Of a stretch of 64,000 nt of DNA, positions 23,150-34,770 are shown one piece after another. The notes under the pieces were generated by a model. It made no database searches and was not told the DNA's origin. It worked only from the letters and a program-made list of their open reading frames with translations. Within the stretch, counting starts at the first letter, position 1, and every line of letters begins with the position of its first letter. Both the position numbers and the translations under genes were made by a program. The DNA comes from Earliella scabrosa (taxonomy: Eukaryota; Basidiomycota; Agaricomycetes; Polyporales; Polyporaceae): positions 248,001-312,000 of the forward strand of contig JABYQQ010000007.1 of NCBI GenBank assembly GCA_022605405.1. Reading direction: 5' to 3'.

Positions 23150-23946
23150 CTCGTGAAAGAGGATAGGCGCAGGAGAGCACGAGGCCTGACTGCAGCACTC
23201 ACACAAAAGCTCCTCAACCCGTCTAGCTGTTGCACCAGACCGTCCATCGCGTCATCCACTACCTCGCGGTCCTTGTAGTGCTTGAAAGTTAATCCTCTGA
23301 GATTTGGGGAACGGTGCGGCAAGTCTGCAATGAGACGAATGATGGCAGGTGCATGGTCTTCACCCTCTTGTAGGTCACCATGGTATAGGATGACGTCTAG
23401 CTCATCGAGTGCAGGTCCGAAGAACATGGAGATGGGCTCGATGTAACGTGGGTAGATGGCGTCGAGATGGGTATAGCACACGTGCTGGAGGTTGGGCAGA
23501 GGTCCGGGCATAGACCGCTCCAAGATATCCCATGCACTTCGGTGGATCCAAAGGTTTTGCGCGGAGAGTATAGGATTACCCACAGACTTGATAAAGCGAG
23601 AGTATATGTGCCATCGCACGAAGTCAGAAGGAGTGAGCTCGCGCACGATGTACTGTCGTTGAGGTGTAACTGAGAACAGCACGGTACTGATCAAGCTGTG
23701 GGGACTGACCAAGTTTTTTCTCGTGTACATAGAATCTTCGTCAACAGCCTCCTCGACGTGTCTCCACGCGTCCGAGGGTAGTGTGTAGATGAGGGTTGCG
23801 AAAGAGTCAAGCGAGTTCCACAGAAACTCAAGGGCCGGATTTGAAAGCGCCTGACATGTTGCAGCAAGTTGTGTGAGGGAATTTGAGTCACAATGAACAC
23901 AGATGAGGTAGAGAACGTCGAGGGGTAGAGAGCTGAGTATAGTCAT

Positions 23947-24757
23947 CCTCCTCGTGGTATGAGACAAAGGTCGTGCTGAATTAGGCGCCCAATAGCTTCG
24001 AGCTTCTTGCGCTCTCCGAAGCCTCTCTCTCTCAACTACCCATGTACTGAGCGATCTCCACTTGCAAGGACCTGCAACGACAAACGACCCTCTCTCGTTC
24101 GTCTCTTTCCGTAGTCAATCACCCGGTACGCTGGATGAAACTCATTACATAACCGTGTGTAGCCCCACATCTCAGGCAACCCAGTACATATGTATAATGT
24201 TCGTACGTAAAGAACGCAGCGCGGCACGTCCAGCTCACAAGCTGACCTATTGTGGGCCCAGATGGCGGCCGTGGAGCAGATGCTGCGCCTCAGTCAACAT
24301 CGGGTCCGAGGGGCTAAGTGAATATCGTCGTCTGGGTCAGGCTCGCACTTGAGGAGCGAGACGATGGGTCGTAGCCGGAAGATGTCCCTCACCGTGGTGA
24401 GTCAGAAGTAGCAGAGAAGTGGTCGTGGCGAGGGAACCGCTCACCTATATCGCTCTGTCGTTGCTGCCACTCGCGTGAAGCGGGTCTGAGCGGCTAAACC
24501 TACCCTCCTCCTCGAGCTCGTACAGAAGTCAGGTCGATGCGTCTACCGTTGGCTCAGCTCGGTCGCAGCGCCTGCGCACAATGACCTCCAGCCAGTAGTC
24601 AAGGGAAGATGCTTACTAGCAAATAGGAACATTGGCATCTCTAGGACCAATTTTCAACTGTGCGTAGATCTCACTGGCTGCAGGAGACTCCCGATGATAT
24701 CCAAAGTGGGAGGCGCCAAGCTAGTACTTACACCACGAATACCGATCCCATATCCTG
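23947..24757. other. Intergenic region between F-box copies
   Basis: The first 100 bases upstream of 23946 are pyrimidine-rich and probably promoter and leader of the interrupted F-box gene. I see no gene or recognisable repeat in the rest. Confidence 0.3.
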
Positions 24758-25411
24758 TCACGTACCCAATCCTCTCGAATAGCGCTCCTGCCTGCGCACC
24801 TTCACAAATGCCTTCGCGACCGTCCCGACCTCCTCCCACCGCGCCTTCATCACCCGCTCCACCCCCAGCTCACGCTCCGTCGGCTCGAGATAGTGGCCCT
24901 CTTCCCAATTACAATGAACGAAAGACACGTTCGGGAACCACCCCGTCAGCAGGCTCGCAACCTGCGGCACCTGCGCCTGGCGTATGCACGGCTGACCGAG
25001 GCCCAGCACCTGCACCTGCACCGCCCGAGACACTATCAGACGAGGGCCCAGGAAAGAGTGCGGGTGCGGGTGCGGCGGCCACGGCGGCCACGGCGTCGTT
25101 ATCGATGTCCGGAAGGGCCAGGCCCAGGTGCGTGAACTTGGGGCAGTGCTCCGCGAGGCAGGCAAGGCTCTCGAGGGTGATGTCGGCTGCACGCCCCTTG
25201 TACGGCTTCAACCAGAGCTCGACGGGCGACGGCCATATCTTCGCGAGCCGGAGGACCGCTTCGTCGCTGATGAAAGGATCGTGGGTTCGTCCCCGCCGAT
25301 CGCGAATTCAAAGTTCTGGATCGGCTCGATGAGGATCGCTTGCCTCGATACTGCGCACAAAGCGTTATGGTTCAGAACGACAGATCCAGGAAAGAAGATG
25401 ACGTACGACAA
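24758..25411 (-). pseudogene. Truncated, frameshifted F-box/LRR-like fragment
   Basis: Only the C-terminal part of the family remains. Pieces in different frames match the neighbours in order: SVVLNHNALC (about 25350-25375), LAEHCPKFTHLGLALPDID (about 25115-25170), then after a frame change VASLLTGWFPN and the family C-terminus VKVRRQERYSRGLGT (stop at 24758). The section in between has been replaced by Gly/Ala-rich low-complexity sequence. There is no F-box exon. It lies between two relatives on the same strand, as expected for a decayed tandem copy. Confidence 0.75.
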
Positions 25412-25491
25412 TCACCAGCCGAAGCCTCGCACCGGAAGTCATCAGGGTTCGAGGGGACGCCGACGTACGTCTCGCCCACCTACCCACATCG

Positions 25492-27192
25492 TCACATCCG
25501 CAACCCACGCGAATGGCGCTCCTGCCTGCGGACCTTCGCAAGCGCGACGACAAGCTTCCCAATCTCCCTCCACCGCACCAGCATCTGCCTCTCCATCTGT
25601 CGCACGTGCGCGTCCAGCCCCTCAGAGCGCCGGTGCCACGGCCCCAGCCAGTCGCTGTTGACAAAGTACAACTTCGGGAACCACGCCGAGAGCAGGCTCG
25701 CGACCCGCACCACCTGCGCCTCGCCGACCGATGGTCGGCCCACGACTAGGACCTCCATCTCGCAGCTCGGGACACGCGGATCAGGAGAGGACGCAGCGGG
25801 AACCGCATCGGCCTCTATGTCCGCGAGCGCGAGGCCGAGGTGGGTGAGCTTCGGGCAACGGCCCACGAAGCAGGCTAGGCCGGCGAGGGTGACCTCGGTC
25901 GAGTGGCCCTCGGTCGGGTTCAACCAGAGCGTGACGATCGAAGGCCACGCCTCTGCCAGCTGGCAAAGCGCTTCGTCTCCGAGGAATGGGTAGTTGCGGC
26001 CGTTCAGGACGACCGACGTGACTGCTCGGAGGGAGTGCAATGGCGCAATGGCGTTCTCGTGGATGGGCTGCGAGGCGCGCGCGTCTTCAGTCGGGGAGGT
26101 GCGCCCGAAAGACATACGCAGTTTCGTGATGGAGGAACGGGAGGGGTGATGTCCGAGTACGGAGGCCAAGTGATGGAATGTGTCGCTAGAGACGGTGTTT
26201 GACATGGAGATGTAAACATGCTGCAGCTGGGTGGACTGGACGTCACCCAGAAGGGTGCAGAGGAGATCGACGTCGTTTGTATGGACGGTGAGGTCGCGTA
26301 GAGATGGGAATGTGTAGGACGAGTAGTGATAGCGCTCGTGGACGTAGTCCCGCGAGTACAGATCAAGCTCCAGCTCGTGAAGAGTCGCGGAGGAGGAGAG
26401 TTGTAGGAGGGTGCGAGGCTTAATCGCAAAACTCACACAGAAGCTCCTCAATTTCCCTCGCTGGCGCACCAAATTATACATCGCGTCGTCCAACCCTTCG
26501 CTCCTGGTGTAGCCCTTGAACTTGTATTCTGTGAGATTCGGTGAACGGCGCGGCAGGTCTTCGATGAGACGAATGATAGCATTTGCATGATCTTCGCCCT
26601 GTAGCATGTTCTCTTGGCTCAGGACTATAAACAGTTCATGGAGTGCAGGTCCGAAGAATATCTGGATGGGCTCGACGTAGCGCAGGTGAAGAGCGTTGAG
26701 GAACATATGACTATAGTGGACGCGCCGGAGGTTGGGCAGCGGGCTGGGGATCGACCGTTCCAAGACATCCCACGAGCTTCGGTCAATGTAGAAGGCTCGC
26801 ACAAACTCGAGTACGACTTCGCCCACAGACTTGACGAAGCTGGAGTACATGCCCCATCGCACGAAGTCAGCTTTTGTGAGTTCGCGTAGGATGTACTGTT
26901 AATGAAGTGTGACTGGGAGTACTAGCATGATGCCGATGAAACCGAGGACACTCACTAACGTATGTCTCTCGACCTGCACTTGAGAGTCAGCGACCTCTTC
27001 GACGCATCTCCACGCGTCCGGAGGTAGCGTGTAAATGAGGAGCCCAAAAGATTGAAGCGAGCACCATAGAGTCCGAAGAGCTGGATCTGAGACCGTTTGA
27101 CACGTTGTAGCAAGTGCCTTTAGAGCATCGGAGTCGCAATGAGCGCAGATGAGGCACAAGATATCGACGGGCAGTGAATTCAGTGTCATCAT
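25492..27192 (-). CDS. F-box/LRR-like paralogue (intact, second subfamily)
   Basis: Exon 1 (26956-27192; MTLNSLPVDILCLICAHC, GLLIYTLPPDAW) joins exon 2 (25492-26895; YILRELTKADFVRWGMYSSF) through a 60-nt phase-0 intron, giving about 546 residues. Leu-rich segments such as LHELELDLYSRDYV and ITKLRMSFGRTS run to the C-terminal VRRQERHSRGLRM. This is the closest relative of the element-broken copy at 21519-23946 and serves as its reference. Two consecutive in-frame ATGs (27190-27192 and 27187-27189) could start it. The promoter region holds a relic of a P450 first exon (27362-27436). Expected role is substrate recognition in an SCF complex; the target is unknown. Confidence 0.75.
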
Positions 27193-27361
27193 TGTTGAAG
27201 TGCGAGGGGAGCCGAGTGCGAGTGAACACGATGAATTGCGTTTGGCTGAGCTCTGCAAACGCATGAGGGTAAGATACAGGCAGCGGATCCAACGCGACAT
27301 ATGCTATGTGCTGACTAAGCCTGTCCAAATCGGGAGTGTACCTACGAGACTGTCCAATACG

Positions 27362-27436
27362 ACCAGCAAGATGGCGACGAACAAGGTATGCGAGGAGCGC
27401 GCCTCCTACAAGGATGATGAGCACCGTCGAGTCCAT
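27362..27436 (-). pseudogene. Relic of a cytochrome P450 N-terminal exon
   Basis: Encodes MDSTVLIILVGGALLAYLVR then RHLAG, a membrane anchor that aligns residue for residue with the first 25 residues of the P450 at 32531 (MDPKVLVLLAGGALLAYAVR). Similarity ends after 25 codons and the remaining P450 is absent; the F-box gene at 25492-27192 follows on the same strand. Confidence 0.65.
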
Positions 27437-30118
27437 TATCTGTCGCTGGTCGGATGGAGTCAGCATTCGCAGAATTTACGCGAGTACGAGGTGCAACATA
27501 CCTGCAGGGGTGAGCGAGGCGGGTGGTCGACAGAGCCGATTCTCTACCGGGCTTATTTATGGGCAACCCCGGCTTCTGCGCCTCACTTCGTTTCGAGCAA
27601 GGTTGCTACCCAAACGGACTTTGCCCGGGGCGCTGGTGTGCGTGTCACTGTCAGGACGGCCGAGTCATCTTCCAGCCTCCGCTTGTCAGTCCATGTCAAC
27701 GTGGGCCGGAGCTGCATGAACGTCAGACGCGGCTTCTGCGCCGCGCGGTGCACTCACGGCCGCTACTCCATCATGATCAAGTCGTCTGCTTGCCTACCTT
27801 GTGTTGTGGCCCATCAGCATGAGCACGTTATCTCTCGACCGCAGTGTACGCCGTAACCGTCACCCATCGTCGCGGCCAGACGACTCTCCCGGCTACGAGA
27901 CGCGGAGGTCAAGCTCGTTACGCCCGTGCGACTGTGCCAGACGAGCAGACTGAACGTATGCGAAGGACCTTACTCACCGGACAATCCCTGCTCTCCTCCT
28001 CGGGCTCGAGACTGTCCGAGGTTGTGATATTGATTGGCGGCCAACTCTCCGCGCGGCGCCGCCGAGGAAGATATTGGCACTTCGAGGCAGCCTACGACAA
28101 CAACGAGCGGGAGGTAGCTTGAATGGGTGAGAACCTGGGTGGCCGGGCTCGGAGGACCGGGCTCAGACACCGTTGGGGCTGGACATGTGGCTGACTGACG
28201 ATCGGCGTCGGTGGGGTGGAGGGGGTGTAGTGGACTGTGAGACGTAGTTGCCAAGGTGGAGGAGCTAACGGCTGGACATAATCCTCGTACGAGAACGAGG
28301 GCGTACAGTTCCCGGGATAGATGATGATATGTGGCAATTGGGATTCCTCAGACGACGACAGTCGTTTGAAGACTCTTACCTCAAGGCTCAGAGAAGACCC
28401 GGGACCGCTAGCTTCTGAGCTCCTTGCGCTCGCGCTGTCCGCCTTGCTCCCAGATTGAGAGCGAAAGTGGAGTTGCCTCTTCGGCTTGCACTTCCGCGAT
28501 GCCCTCAGGCTGGAGAGCGTCTACCAGAGCGAACGACTCGCGCTGACCATAGCGTATCAGCTGGCATTAGCGGATAGAGCAGACGATTCGAATGCGGCGG
28601 CTGATCTTCACTTCCTCTTTCCTCTAGAACCGTTTCGCGAGCGCTTCGAATCCGAAAATCCTGCGACGGAGGTGGACCTTGGGCCGCAGTAATGGACATA
28701 CCGCGTGAAAGAGAGCAGAACGCTTGTCGCTGATGTCCTGCTTTATATTGCGATCGCGCCTAGCTCGATATATGGTCATGCAGTGACCTCTGCCTGGTGT
28801 TTTGATGTTCTGCGGGTCAACATCAGCTCAAACAAGATATACTTCCGGAGCTCGACTGACCGAGATCGTCATCAGCTTGCGCGTGTTATGTTTCGTACCA
28901 ACCGGGCACACTCCAACCTACAGGGCAACATCCTCAATCTTGTGACGTATACTGAGCCAGATATGGAGTAGTGATATAGGCTGACGTTCACCGTACTTCC
29001 GCATAGAAAGACAGTTTGAGACGAGTTCAAGGAGAGCGACATGAAGACCGGCGCCTACAACAGTATGGCCCCGCCGGCCCGCCAGCCGAATGCGTCATTG
29101 CATCACTATGGGCCAGCTCGGGATCGGAGTCGTCCTCTCTTCTTCGTCGCTGTGTCTAACCTTGAACTCTTGTCTCTTTCCTGCTTGCTCTCAGGTTGAT
29201 TTCTTCAAACGTAGAAACATCAATTGAAACTCGTCAACTTTCCACGCAAACCCGGCGTACTCTGCATACCACTTCGCTTTGGAAATTTGAAAGTTCACTG
29301 CGATACGGCCAAGGCTCCCTCCGGTTCAGCTATCGCTCCCGTTGAACGATATTGCAATGATGCGCCTCCCCAAGATCAGGTTATTGGCGACCAGGTGTCA
29401 ACGGTTGGCGCTGTTGGGAAGGGGAAGCAATGTTGGATGCGCTCGCGGGAGGAGAACTGAGACGGGGAGTGCAGCGATGAACATTGAGCTCTGCTCTAGT
29501 AGGTGAGTAATTGCCTCTTATGTGGCATGTCACTGCGTCTTTGAGCTATATTCACCGTTCCGTCACCGGCAGCCCTTGGGCTTCGCGTCCCACCAGCGAC
29601 GGATCCCTGACACGACGACGCCCATTGTCGCCTTGTTCACAGCACCAAGATTATCCTGTGAAATGACCGCAGTGTGCAGAAATAGCGACATACTACGCGT
29701 CCTGAGAGACGCTATGTCCAGCGATCACGTCACATCCCCGCCGCTGAACTCTCCGAGTCCGGGACGGATGCCCACGACGAAACCGACCCGAAGTTCTCTC
29801 GGTCTGCTCGGAGAAATACTGCGCGCGGCCGATATGAGAACTTCGCAGGCGCGTTAGTGCAGACGTTCGGTGCGTGTCCACAGCACGACTGATTCTGTAG
29901 CCACGAAGGCTGACAGGCTTGATAGTTTCCGCTCTCAGCTGCTGTCTCCGCGTTGTCAAGCATGCTCGCACCTGACAGGCCCCCAGCGCAAATACACTGC
30001 ACACCGGAATGCCCAGCGATGGGTTCTCCAGCCAATCATACTCAGTAGCCTCCCTTCTACGAATGCGCCGGTCGGTCACATCGCGTGAGGCCAGTGTAGG
30101 TTATGCACGCCCACCGAA
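27437..30118. other. Long region without a recognisable gene
   Basis: I found open frames up to about 110 codons (for example 29522-29857 plus, 29693-30079 minus) but none with family motifs, splice-supported extension or convincing composition. It may contain decayed coding sequence or non-coding transcripts. Nothing can be supported. Confidence 0.4.
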
Positions 30119-30125
30119 TATAAAG
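30119..30125 (+). promoter_or_regulatory. TATA box of the micro-exon secreted gene
   Basis: TATAAAG, 120 bases upstream of the start at 30245, on the coding strand. Confidence 0.45.
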
Positions 30126-30244
30126 TCATGCAGGGCGCAGAAGGCCTCGCCGATCTCGCGTCTCACACCCTCTGCCTTCGTTCTTTCGTCCCTTGTCCAG
30201 CCAGGTGCTGTTTCGTGTTCCCTTCCACCTATTGTTCATTCGCA

Positions 30245-31197
30245 ATGCGTTTCGGATTTGTTGCCACCGTCCTCTTCTCGGCCGCGGCGTTCGTCCAGGC
30301 TGCGCCTTCGCCTGTGCAAGAGCGGGATCGTGAGTGAGCCTCGTTCTCTCGTCCCGCTCCACCTCTCATTGCACCCTCCACACGCTCTCCAGTCGTCGAC
30401 AACCTCCAAAGTGCGGCGGCAGAGCTGTTCTCAGTCACCATCGACAGTGCGTATCTCGCAGCGTCTACCATCTGTTCCTCGTCGCTGATTCGCTGGACAG
30501 TCAAGTCCCTCCTGAACGTCGCAACGCCAATAGGTGCGCGTCTCGGACCTATACTTAGAGCGGCTGTTCACGTTGCACCCATCCCGCAGTTGGATCCGTC
30601 TTCGCCGAGGCGACGTCAGTAGGTGAGCGCGTCCGATGGCAGTCCGTTCCCGCTCGCACTGACTCTGGCGCTCACAACAGTTGGGGAATTCCTGGAGACT
30701 GATACCGGTAAGCACTACCGCTCCGTCTTCTGCACGCTCTATCGCATCGCACGGTATTTATATCATGCTCATGCTCCCCGCGCCCGCCGTGCTGTGCAGT
30801 GTTCGTCCCAGCAGGTGCGTTACGCAATCTCGTGGGTATCCGCGCGTTTATCCCATCTCACGAATCGCCGCTCGTGCATAGCAACAAGCCTTCTCGGTCA
30901 AGCCGAGAGTGCCCTGGGTCCCACGGGCACTGCGATTGCGAACGAGCTCAACAACGTCAAGAACGCCATCATCACGCCGTGAGTCTTTTGTCTTATCCCT
31001 CCTCTTTCCTCTCATCTCGGCCCGGCCTCGAGCGCGAGCTTGAGGAGTGGCCCGCCCCGGCGCCCGAGTACGGGAACTGACATACGTTACTTGATAGGAA
31101 CGGCGCGGTTTCTGACGTCGCCGCTGTGCGGCCACTGAGCCTGGGTGCGGCTGCGGTGGTAGGGAGTGTGCTCCTGGGCGCATACGCTGTCCTCTAG
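30245..31197 (+). CDS. Small secreted, probably GPI-anchored protein built from micro-exons
   Basis: Eight exons: 30245-30329, 30393-30446, 30501-30533, 30590-30622, 30681-30707, 30800-30814, 30882-30978 and 31098-31197. Four internal exons are only 33, 33, 27 and 15 nt. Introns 1-6 are phase 1 and the last is phase 2; with these joins the frame stays open throughout. The product is about 147 residues: signal peptide MRFGFVATVLFSAAAFVQA, then a cysteine-free Ala/Val-rich body (AAAELFSVT, FAEATSVVGEFLETDT, GTAIANELNNVKNAII) and a hydrophobic C-terminus LGAAAVVGSVLLGAYAVL typical of GPI attachment. The gene at 35054-36013 has the same intron phases and similar ends, so they are paralogues. Role unknown; cell-wall or plasma-membrane surface location is inferred. 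Confidence 0.75.
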
Positions 31198-32530
31198 TTT
31201 CGGTCGTACGGTTGTGGCATCGAGTGGTATGGACTCGGATATTGGACCTTGAGCTGGTGCCGAGTGCCCAGCGGACACTGTAGCCTTATGACATACACTC
31301 ACGATCTGCATGCTCTACTTAGGCAGCTTGCGCTGACAGAGACAGGACCCCCATGCGGTTTCGCAATGGCCGATGCTAGGGCCCCGAAGTTATGTAAACT
31401 CAAGGTATGTGGGTCGTGCAATCGTAGCGAATGTGATTGGTCGACAAGACCAGAATGCGGGGACGCATCAATGATCAAACTCCAGATTGGGTGCCCCGCA
31501 CAGTCAGGCACCAAACCCATGTATAATGGCGCATCACTGTCAGCCACTCCGCCGTCGTACCATTACTTACCGTCGGTCGTCCGACATCTGTCAAGCTCGG
31601 ACCATTGTTTCGCTGCGTACGTAGAGCCTTGGAGGCTTGGACGTCCTTCACTCATGGGAGCGCATGGCCCATTTCCATGCAGACGTGCCTCGATCGGCTG
31701 CGGCGAGAATGGGCAGTTCTTGACGTGTTGGTCTGAGCCTCACTGTTCAGGACCCACTCTGAGCTCAGACTTCAGAGTCATCCCGAGGGAGGGCCGCGGT
31801 TGCCGCCATCATGTCGCGACGATGCGCGGTTCGCCCACCAGACAGCTTGACAGCGACACTGTCGATCGTGCATGCTTATTTCTCCTATCCGCAGTTCTGG
31901 AAGATTGAACAGCTCCCGCCGCACAGGCTTGGAAAGGCCAGGAAAGCACAACCGATCGCACATTCAGTCAGCTATATACCTGAAACTTAACGGAAGCCTG
32001 TGTGTGTTCAAGCAGGTTTCTTTACGGGAGAACTGTTGCCGTGTCGAGCTTCGTACTCAGATGGTTGGTTTGATTGAAGGAAGAAGTATGTACTTGCTGA
32101 GCGTTGAATCATCCAACTCAAATCCAACTTGCGTTCACGTCCGGCAATCAGACTGATTCATGGTCCCGCTCGTCTCGGGGACAGGTGCGACGCAGCCTCG
32201 ATCATCAATACTTACGGCGGGGGAACGCCTGGCGCGTGGCCGGAGAAACAACCATGCGCGGCACGAATGTCTTAGCTCATACAGCTTGCTTAAGCGGACA
32301 TTTCCGCCCCCCGTATTCTATGTTGGCATGTCAGTTCTTCGTGGGAAGTGCAAGATGTCCGACCTCCCAGATGCATGGTGACCTCGGGGAAGGCTGAGCT
32401 GATGGCATATATATTCTCAGGACAACAGACATGGGGAGCACCAACCCTCTACCATCTCCCTGCCACCGCGAACCCTGGTATGTCGCGTCCTCTCTTGGGA
32501 TCGTGCGTCGCTGATATAGTCGTGCAGAAC
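31198..32530. other. Intergenic region upstream of the P450
   Basis: No recognisable gene. A TATATAT run at about 32408-32414 lies roughly 120 bases before the P450 start and is a candidate core promoter. Confidence 0.35.
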
Positions 32531-34770
32531 ATGGACCCGAAGGTGCTTGTCCTCCTCGCGGGCGGAGCGCTCCTTGCGTACGCCGTACGCCGCTACATCG
32601 CAGGCCGTCACCTCAGGAAAGTGCGGGGCCCACCCGCCCCCTCCTGGCTTCTGGGTAAGTCAAAAAGGTACCCTTACCACCCTGCCTACTGACTCCGAAC
32701 TCTATCAGGCCACACCGAGGAGATGAATCATCAGTTCCAGGTCGGAGATTGGGAGACCAAGTGTCTGCAGGAGTATGGGAATGTCTGGAGGATCAAAGGA
32801 TGCTTGGGCGTGAGTGTTCTTTCCCGTTCTGAGACGACACCCACCGAACTCGTGAATGCGCATGTAGGAAGATTCGCTCGAGGTCGCGGACCCGAAGGCT
32901 CTCCAGTACATCTTCCACAAGTCCGGGTACCACTTCCCCAAGACCGCGGTGGCACGGCAGGTTACGCGTGAGATTACGGGGCCGGGCATTCTGTTTGCGC
33001 AAGGTGAGTGCTCATGCAGGTTACACCATGAAGGTACCTTTGCCAACGCATACGCAGACGCGGACCACGCGCGCATTCGCAAGATCATGAACCCCGCCTT
33101 CACCGCTAGCCAGCTGAAGTCCTTCCTGCCACTCTTCCGCGCCTCTGCCCAGAAGGTGCGTGCGCACAAACTAGGCAAGCCTCCTTCCTATTCTGACCCG
33201 CGCTCCTCGATGTGCAGCTTGGCCAGAAGTGGAAGGACCTCCTGCAAGCCGAGCACGAGACGAGCAAGCGCATCAATGTTCTTTCCTGGCTTACGCGCTG
33301 CACTCTGGACGTTATTGGCGAAGGTATATTGAGTGCCATGCTAGCGGGGGTGTTGTTCACTGATGAGACGGTCTTAGTTGGCTTTGATATGCAATGCGGC
33401 GCGCTCGACGACTCACTGAACCCGGTCATGGAGGCATACAAAAACATGTTGTACGTTGAGCACTTCTTGTGTGTAATTATGGAGTTCTCGGTGACTCACG
33501 GGGTGCATGCCACTGCTCCAGTGCCGACGCGATACCGTACCCGTCGAAGTTCACGCTGCTCTTTCGCGCTTTATGGCCTTATATTCCCATGCGCTTCTTG
33601 AAGCTCGTGCAGTACATTCCTACTCGCGACCACGTTCGTTTCCGCAAGACTCTCAAGATCATCAACAACTTTGCGAAGGGGCTCATCGACGAGAAGACCG
33701 AGGCCGTCCTCGCGGGCCAAGGCGAGAAGAAGAAGGATATCATGAGCATCCTTGGTTCGATCCCTCGTTCGTTCATTCTGTTCTTTCACTCACTGACATG
33801 CATATTTGCACGCGCAGTCAAGGCCAACGCGTCAGAGAACCCCAAGCAGCGTCTCACCGACGAGGAGATGATGTCCCAGATGGCCACTTTCCTTCTCGCT
33901 GGTACGGCGCATCTCTATCTTGTACCTATCAGATCGGAACATTGACCGTTCCCTGCTTCTCCCGTGACAGGCCACGAGACCACGGCGTCCTCGATGACCT
34001 GGCTGCTCTACGAGCTCGCTCGCCACCCCGAGTACCAAAGCAAGATGCGCGCGGAGGTCAAGGCGATCCGCGCACGCGTCGCCGAGCGCGGCGACGAAGA
34101 CTTCTCTGTCAGCGACCTCGACGCGATGACCTACTGCCTGGCTGCCATGAAGGAGGTCCTCCGTCTGCACCCCATCGTCTACCTCCTCGCGCGCCAGGCA
34201 GGCCGCGACGACGTCCTGCCGCTCGCGAACCCGATCACTACCAGCGACGGCGAGACGGTCACCGAGGTCCCGGTGCCCAAGGGCACGAACGTCCTCTGTT
34301 CGATCTGGGCGTACAACAGGTTCGTGCACCGGTGAGATCTGGGTGAGACGAGTTGAACGCTGACACCGCGCGTTGCAGGCTCCCTGAGATCTGGGGCCTC
34401 GACGCGAACGAGTTCAACCCGCACCGGTTCATCGAGCATGAGAAGATGGGCGAGACGTATGTTGGCGTCACCTCGAACCTGATGACGTTCAGTGCGGGCA
34501 TGCAGGCCTGCATCGGCTGGCGATTCTCGTACGTCTCCGCTCTCCTCTCTCTCTCCTCGTTCCGAAGTAGAGCATTAGTGCTAACTGTTTGTGTGCAGTA
34601 TCATCGAGATGCAGGCGATTCTTGTTGAGCTCATCGAGCACTTCGAGTTCGCGATCCCGGAGGATAACCCCCAGATCGTTCGCTTCCCTGCTGGGCTCGT
34701 CGCGCCCCTCGTCATGAGCGAGATGGCCGCTGGACCACAGATGCCGCTCCGCGTCTCGCTCGTTCAGTGA
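32531..34770 (+). CDS. Cytochrome P450 monooxygenase
   Basis: Endoplasmic-reticulum haem-thiolate oxidase. The N-terminal anchor is MDPKVLVLLAGGALLAYAVR followed by the Pro-rich hinge GPPAPSW. Segments in order: EYGNVWRIKG, HARIRKIMNPAF (C-helix), DVIGE, the I-helix oxygen-binding motif AGHETTASSMTW (split by an intron at about 33903-33968), the K-helix MKEVLRLHPIVY (ExxR), EFNPHRF, and the haem loop TFSAGMQACIGWRF near 34485-34530. The haem-ligand Cys is present, but the conserved Arg two residues before it is Gln. The last exon gives SIIEMQAILVELIEHFEF and a stop at 34768-34770. About ten introns. Its family cannot be assigned safely, and the substrate is unknown. It is flanked by two secreted micro-exon genes. 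Confidence 0.88.

Larger units (their letters stand above)
21519..23946 (-). pseudogene. F-box/LRR-like paralogue split by a transposable element
   Basis: Exon 1 (23710-23946; MTILSSLPLDVLYLICVHC, then FATLIYTLPSDAW) and the start of exon 2 (YIVRELTPSDFVRW, 23652 downwards) are open until an inserted element at 22453-23149. The frame resumes on the other side with LRELELHLYSRNY and runs to a stop at 21519, ending RRQERHSRGLRM. Leaving out the element and one 9-bp target copy, exon 2 would be 1428 nt, exactly 476 codons, and the junction reads on in frame like the intact paralogue at 25492-27192. The insertion adds 706 bp (not a multiple of 3) and introduces stops, so the protein is truncated. 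Neither half shows other damage, so the break looks recent. The first ATG in frame is at 23967; 23946 is chosen by comparison with the paralogue. Confidence 0.85.

Noticed and set aside
27437..30118. Several open frames of 80-130 codons on both strands
   Set aside because: They overlap each other, lack recognisable domains and splice-supported extension, and none could be preferred.
31200..32400. GAGCTCAGACTT near 31760 resembling the inner end of the Mutator-like repeat
   Set aside because: Only about 12 bases match, with no extension, duplication or partner repeat.
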